Assembly (NCBI GenBank): GCA_902779785.1
Contig: CACZDC010000010.1
Span: 1-64,000 of the forward strand
Length of the DNA: 64,000 bases
Direction: 5' to 3'
DNA from: an uncultured Bacteroidia bacterium
GTDB taxonomy: Bacteria > Bacteroidota > Bacteroidia > Bacteroidales > UBA932
Shown here: positions 60,423-64,000 of the stretch, in pieces
Layout of the letters: each line of letters starts with the position of its first letter
Numbering within the stretch: the first letter of the stretch is position 1
Notes under the pieces: model-generated
What the model was told of the DNA's origin: nothing
The model's database searches: none
Seen by the model: only the letters and a program-made list of their open reading frames with translations
Made by a program: the position numbers and the translations under genes

Positions 60423-61465
60423 AGCTCACCTCCTTTTCTGAAAAGCAGGGCTCCGTTCACTCCCCCGAAGCCGGAAAGCAGTTTCACGAAACTCTTCTTA
60501 TCCGTACGGCGCAGAGTATGGAAACCCTTGGTAGGCAGCACTATACCCTCATCCACAGCCTTCATTGAGAGTATGGATTCGAGTATCCCGGCAGCGCCCA
60601 TAGTGTGGCCGAAACAGCCCTTCAGGGCATTGAGCGGCAGAGCGGTCAGACCGGCGCGGTCTATGGCTATGGCCTCCATCTCGTCATTGTAGAGCGTCGA
60701 GGTCCCGTGGACATTGACAAAGGCCAAGCTTTCCGGATCCACCCCTTCGAGGACATAGCGAAGCGCCTGGTAGCTGCCCTCCCCGGTCCTGGAAGGCCCG
60801 GAGATATGGTTTGCGTCATTCCGTATGGCCCCCTCGGCAAGTTCCCATCCGTCCTCTCCGGCGGAAAGGACCATCGTCGCGACCGCCTCCCCGAGATTGA
60901 GTCCGTCCCTTTCGGCGTCAAACGGACGGCAGGGTTTGGAAGAAAGAGCTTTGAGCGACTGGAAGCCGCAGACTATGAAGCGGGACTGAAGTTCCGCACC
61001 CGTCACTATCACCTTGTCAAAGGCGCCGGAAAGAATCATCCTGCGGCCCTGGACAAGTGCGGCAAGGCCTGAAATACAGGCATTTGAAACCACCAGCGGA
61101 GGGTTGGGATTACCCAGGGCGTCGGCCAGGACACGGGCGGAAGCGGCTAGGGAAACATCCCTCAGGCCGAGAGCCTCGACATCCCCTTTGATCGATGACA
61201 GCACAATTCCGCAGCGCCTGTCGGAGGGGTCTATCCCTGCCTCCTCGGCGGCCTTGCGGGCGGAATCGACAATCAGAGCATTGAAAAGCGGCCCGTCCGT
61301 CCGAGGGCGATCCAGCAGCGAAGCCACGAAAGGCTCCGGAACCCCGAAAGTGCCTTCGTGCAGCTTCAGGGCGCTTTCCCCCTCCAGCACGGCCGAGAAA
61401 TTCTCCGAAACCCCGTCCCCGAGAGGCGACAGGATATGGCTTCCTATGCAGATGACTTTCCTCAT
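60416..61465 (-). CDS. Beta-ketoacyl-ACP synthase, second KS of the pigment cluster
   Basis: Ketosynthase of 349 residues with catalytic Cys130 (VSNACISGLAAL) and His residues in NVHGTSTLYNDEMEA and GCFGHTMGAAG. Slightly short for the family but with all catalytic residues. Overlaps the dehydratase and accessory genes by 4-7 nt. Confidence 0.93.
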   Translation of the reverse strand: MRKVICIGSHILSPLGDGVSENFSAVLEGESALKLHEGTFGVPEPFVASLLDRPRTDGPLFNALIVDSARKAAEEAGIDPSDRRCGIVLSSIKGDVEALGLRDVSLAASARVLADALGNPNPPLVVSNACISGLAALVQGRRMILSGAFDKVIVTGAELQSRFIVCGFQSLKALSSKPCRPFDAERDGLNLGEAVATMVLSAGEDGWELAEGAIRNDANHISGPSRTGEGSYQALRYVLEGVDPESLAFVNVHGTSTLYNDEMEAIAIDRAGLTALPLNALKGCFGHTMGAAGILESILSMKAVDEGIVLPTKGFHTLRRTDKKSFVKLLSGFGGVNGALLFRKGGELC

Positions 61466-61899
61466 AGGGCGGCCTCCTGCCCGAGGGCGGTCTTGAGATT
61501 GGCCTTGGCCAGTACTTCATCGCCGGAGCGGACCACCACGTCGACCATAGTCACGTTCTCTATTTCCTGGACAAGACTGACGGTGGTCTCTATCGTCTCT
61601 CCGACCTGCGGCAGGCGGAATATCTTTCCCCCGCGTATGGCTCCGATATAGCCGATCCGTATCGGAATATTCAGGATGAATCTCGAAATATAGCCTGTCC
61701 TGGCGGCACTGCTCTGGGCCATATTTTCCAGAAGCCCGGCCGCTCCAAGACGGGAATCTTCGAGCAGCATCCCGCCCTCCTTCACCAGAAAACGTGTCCT
61801 GACGGCTGCCTCGTCATAATGGACAATGCTGTCCACGAAGAGGAAAGGCGGCCGCTGGGGCAGGATTTCACTCGCCGGTATGGGGGCGAAAGCGCTCAT
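61462..61899 (-). CDS. Hot-dog fold 3-hydroxyacyl-ACP dehydratase (ApeP/FabA-like)
   Basis: A 145-residue hot-dog protein of the type found in aryl-polyene clusters: ILPQRPPFLFVDSIVHYDE, GLLENMAQSSAARTGYI and GYIGAIRGGKIFRLP. Likely dehydrates 3-hydroxy intermediates to make the conjugated chain. Overlaps its neighbours by 4 nt on both sides. Confidence 0.85.
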   Translation of the reverse strand: MSAFAPIPASEILPQRPPFLFVDSIVHYDEAAVRTRFLVKEGGMLLEDSRLGAAGLLENMAQSSAARTGYISRFILNIPIRIGYIGAIRGGKIFRLPQVGETIETTVSLVQEIENVTMVDVVVRSGDEVLAKANLKTALGQEAAL

Positions 61900-62813
61900 T
61901 TCCAGAAGTCGAAAAAGTTATACCACTGGTCTGGATACTCCCTGACTATGCTCTCCATACGGGAGGCGTAAGCCTGGGCCATCGCGGAGACCTGCTCGGC
62001 GCGGGAAGCTTCCCGGTCTATCGCAAGTTCCTCAATATAAACGCGGTAGCGGCGATACCCGTCCTTCATCACGAAGACTGAGATCACTGGGACGTTCCTC
62101 TGGGCAGCAAGGGTGAAAGGTCCTGCCGGAAAACTTGCGGGAGCACCGAAGAATTCCGCCCTGACAGTCTTTCCGGATCCGTACACACGGTCTCCCGGCA
62201 TAGTCACTATCTGGCCGTCGGCAAGGGCATTGTTCAGCGTGAACACGTGGGACAGGTCCGGCTGGACTGGCACCATCTCGACATTCGTGGAAGAAAAGAC
62301 CCTTCCGCGGTTTGCGGCGATGGTCCCGCTTTCCCCGGGATAGACCAGGGCGTGGACTTTCTTCAGTTTGGAAGTGAACATATAGCCGGCCATTTCGAAG
62401 CATCCGGTATGCGACGAGAGCATCATAAAGCCGCCGTCTTCCTTTTCCAGACGGTCGAAAATATCCTTGCGGTACTCGTCCACCTTGAATTTCTTGCCGG
62501 CATAGACGGCGAAACGGTCGAGAACCACCATCCCGAAACCGAACTCATTGGAATAGACGTGAAGGAAACTCTTTAGAGGTCCATAGCCTATCCTCTTGCG
62601 GAAAAAAGCGTAGGAAGGACGGAATCCGCCTCCGAAGAGCATATAGAACGGAATCACCAGGCCCATCACGCCGTACATAAGCCAAAGCGGCAGCACGCGG
62701 ATAAGCGCGATCAGCATCCGCTGCATCCAGGGAGTGCCGTCAGTACGGCCCTGCCATTCACTGTGTTCGAACTCAGCCAAGTTTCTCCGCGATGAAGTTA
62801 CAGAACTCCCCAT
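61896..62813 (-). CDS. Lysophospholipid/lipid-A-type acyltransferase
   Basis: Acyltransferase of the LpxL/HtrB superfamily (about 305 residues) with the H-x4-E motif in SSHTGCFEMAGY, the MPGDRVYGSGKT substrate loop and an N-terminal membrane helix (LPLWLMYGVMGLVIPFYML). Joins the polyene acid to a lipid head group or adds a fatty acid. The ATG at 62813 would overlap the ACP gene by 40 nt; a TTG overlapping the ACP stop (residues LAEFEHSEWQG) is an alternative start. Confidence 0.9.
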   Translation of the reverse strand: MGSSVTSSRRNLAEFEHSEWQGRTDGTPWMQRMLIALIRVLPLWLMYGVMGLVIPFYMLFGGGFRPSYAFFRKRIGYGPLKSFLHVYSNEFGFGMVVLDRFAVYAGKKFKVDEYRKDIFDRLEKEDGGFMMLSSHTGCFEMAGYMFTSKLKKVHALVYPGESGTIAANRGRVFSSTNVEMVPVQPDLSHVFTLNNALADGQIVTMPGDRVYGSGKTVRAEFFGAPASFPAGPFTLAAQRNVPVISVFVMKDGYRRYRVYIEELAIDREASRAEQVSAMAQAYASRMESIVREYPDQWYNFFDFWK

Positions 62814-63015
62814 AAGTGGGAAGAGCCTTGAAATCCTCCGGTTTCATCTTGAAGCCGAACTCCTGCTCTACCAGCACGACGACGTCCACGACCTCCAGGG
62901 AGTCGATCCCGAGATCCTCTTTCAGACGTGCCTCAGGGCTGATCTTGTCTTCGTCTATTTCCAGTTCATCTATGAGGAAGGCGTTGACCTTCTCTTCAAT
63001 TTCATTGATACTCAC
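62773..63015 (-). CDS. Acyl carrier protein, second
   Basis: ACP of 80 residues with Ser39 in DLGIDSLEVVDVV. Works with the enzymes of the pigment cluster. It starts 4 nt after the methyltransferase stop. Confidence 0.94.
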   Translation of the reverse strand: MSINEIEEKVNAFLIDELEIDEDKISPEARLKEDLGIDSLEVVDVVVLVEQEFGFKMKPEDFKALPTYGEFCNFIAEKLG

Positions 63016-63019
63016 TTTG

Positions 63020-63997
63020 TTAAGCGTTTTTAAGTTTACAAATCATAATACTGTGTCCCTGACCGAGACCGTCGGAAACGGACTCGACCTCCATACCTGC
63101 CTCCCTTACGAGGCGGGCCATATCGTCGGAATGGTACATTTTCGAATTTCCGTTTGCCATCACGGTGAAATACAGGCTTGTCATCGTCAGGCAGAAGGCA
63201 GCCGCTTCGAATCTCTGGCGGTCCCAGAATGTCTCCATAATGCAGAGCCGCGCCTCCGGGGAGAGAATCTTAGCGGCACGCTGGAGGATGGAAAGTATCT
63301 CGTCCTCGGAGAAGCAGTCCAGGAACTGGCTCATCCAGATTATGTCCGGATGGACATCCTCAGGGAAGGCGGCGTCGCGGTCCAGAAGGTTCATAGGACA
63401 GGCGTCGATCCTGTCTGCGCCCTCCTTGCCGGCGGTTTCCGAGCGCATCATCTCTATCTGCTGGGGCAGGTCCACTATGGTCACCTTCACATCCTTGTCA
63501 TAGCCGACGCAGCGCATCGCGAAGCGGCCGGTATTGCCTCCTACGTCCATAATCCGCGAAGGATGGAGGCCGAAGAGGATCTCGAGGGCCGGATCGAAGG
63601 AATTGTCCGAGTAGAAATGGTCGAAGGCGAACCAGCTCTCCCTGGCCCTGGGCGGCAGGCTGGACAGTCCCTCATAGATGGTCGGCCAGGGGCCGAAATG
63701 CTTCAGACCGGCGGGACGGCCTTCCTTCAGGGATTCCTCGAGATGGAAAAAACCCTCGTAATTGATGTCGTTAGTGAAGTCTATGTTCACCCTGGTAGCC
63801 ATATCGTTAAGCAGGAACCAGCCAGTCTTGGACAGGGAATACTTGTCGGTTTCGGCGTTTATGAGCACAGAGCCAATGGACAGGGATGCCTCCAGGAGGA
63901 CTTTTACGGCGTACTCGCTGAGGGAAGTAGCCTCAACTATCTCAGGGAGAGTCCTTTCCTTTTCGCGGAGCAGTTCAAATATGCCGAACTTTATCAT
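63020..63997 (-). CDS. O-methyltransferase family 2 protein, partial at the window edge
   Basis: SAM-dependent methyltransferase of the plant/fungal O-methyltransferase type: winged-helix dimerisation start (FGIFELLREKERTLPEIVEA), SAM motif IMDVGGNTGRFAMRCVG, VTIVDLPQQIEMM and SQFLDCFSEDE. Similar methyltransferases act on the aryl ring in polyene and flexirubin-type clusters. The reading frame is open to the right edge and family members have more residues before IKFGIF, so the true start probably lies outside. Confidence 0.85.
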   Translation of the reverse strand: MIKFGIFELLREKERTLPEIVEATSLSEYAVKVLLEASLSIGSVLINAETDKYSLSKTGWFLLNDMATRVNIDFTNDINYEGFFHLEESLKEGRPAGLKHFGPWPTIYEGLSSLPPRARESWFAFDHFYSDNSFDPALEILFGLHPSRIMDVGGNTGRFAMRCVGYDKDVKVTIVDLPQQIEMMRSETAGKEGADRIDACPMNLLDRDAAFPEDVHPDIIWMSQFLDCFSEDEILSILQRAAKILSPEARLCIMETFWDRQRFEAAAFCLTMTSLYFTVMANGNSKMYHSDDMARLVREAGMEVESVSDGLGQGHSIMICKLKNA

Positions 63998-64000
63998 CAG

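Noticed and set aside
1..64000. CRISPR array
   Set aside because: No series of regularly spaced repeats was seen; the repeats present are pairs or palindromes.

Overview
The window looks like a chromosomal piece of a G+C-rich member of the Bacteroidales (Bacteroidota). The support is: promoter elements of the Bacteroidota type (TAnnTTTG near -7, with a TTTG-like element 19-20 bp upstream), an OstA-like/SurA-like periplasmic operon, Bacteroidota-specific families (DUF4271 beside hemD, fimbrillin-like and BspA-type surface proteins, a SUI1-like protein), a demethylmenaquinone methyltransferase, and a flexirubin/aryl-polyene type gene set. The genus cannot be fixed from the sequence. No rRNA, tRNA or CRISPR array was found.

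Layout. 1-5.9 kb (- strand): periplasmic chaperone and outer-membrane operon ending in comF. 5.9-8.4 kb: zinc-type P-ATPase and ispF. 8.5-13.6 kb: a long operon trx - outer-membrane barrel - polyprenyl synthase - holB - ricT - trmB. 13.6-20.3 kb: a tripartite RND efflux operon (tolC, adaptor, acrB-type pump) followed by a PII-like gene and an L,D-transpeptidase. 20.3-20.8 kb: a repeat-rich intergenic stretch. 20.8-24 kb: lgt-pgk and a divergent rRNA methyltransferase. 24-29 kb: a large BspA-like lipoprotein and an OmpA protein. 29-33 kb: ribosomal proteins L3-L4-L23-L2-S19-L22-S3, an S10-type cluster lacking its usual ends. 33-36 kb: a tightly overlapping ubiE/yidD/rnpA/hemD/DUF4271 operon plus a SUI1-like gene. 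36-40 kb (+ strand): rsgA, a phosphate-ester antiporter, cysK, cysE.

From about 40.1 to 51 kb the sequence is mostly accessory and, between about 43.8 and 48.2 kb, visibly A+T-rich. It holds a DUF4143-type ATPase, a D-aminoacylase-like amidohydrolase, a six-gene run of unrecognised proteins (a HEPN-motif protein, a TPR-like protein, a lipoprotein and three others), gene fragments (EamA, YbjQ) and several palindromic elements. The most striking object is a roughly 160-nt nested hairpin (48257-48415), with an alternative 8-bp pairing partner, lying just upstream of the HEPN-motif gene; hairpin plus gene run is the best candidate here for an undescribed system. pyrG and an intact ybjQ - alkZ-like - eamA operon follow (51.5-55.9 kb).

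55.9-64 kb is the left part of a flexirubin/aryl-polyene-type lipid pigment cluster: methyltransferase, two acyl carrier proteins, acyltransferase, two dehydratases, two ketosynthases, a chain-length-factor-like protein, a frameshifted small accessory gene, a LolA-like protein, a small DMT membrane protein and a glycosyltransferase, nearly all overlapping on the - strand. The cluster continues past the right edge.

A recurring theme is small palindromic elements. One core sequence occurs both inside the trmB reading frame and between acrB and its downstream gene, each time enclosed by a different, locus-specific inverted repeat. Other G+C-rich repeat units expand the comF reading frame and fill the 20.4-20.7 kb gap.
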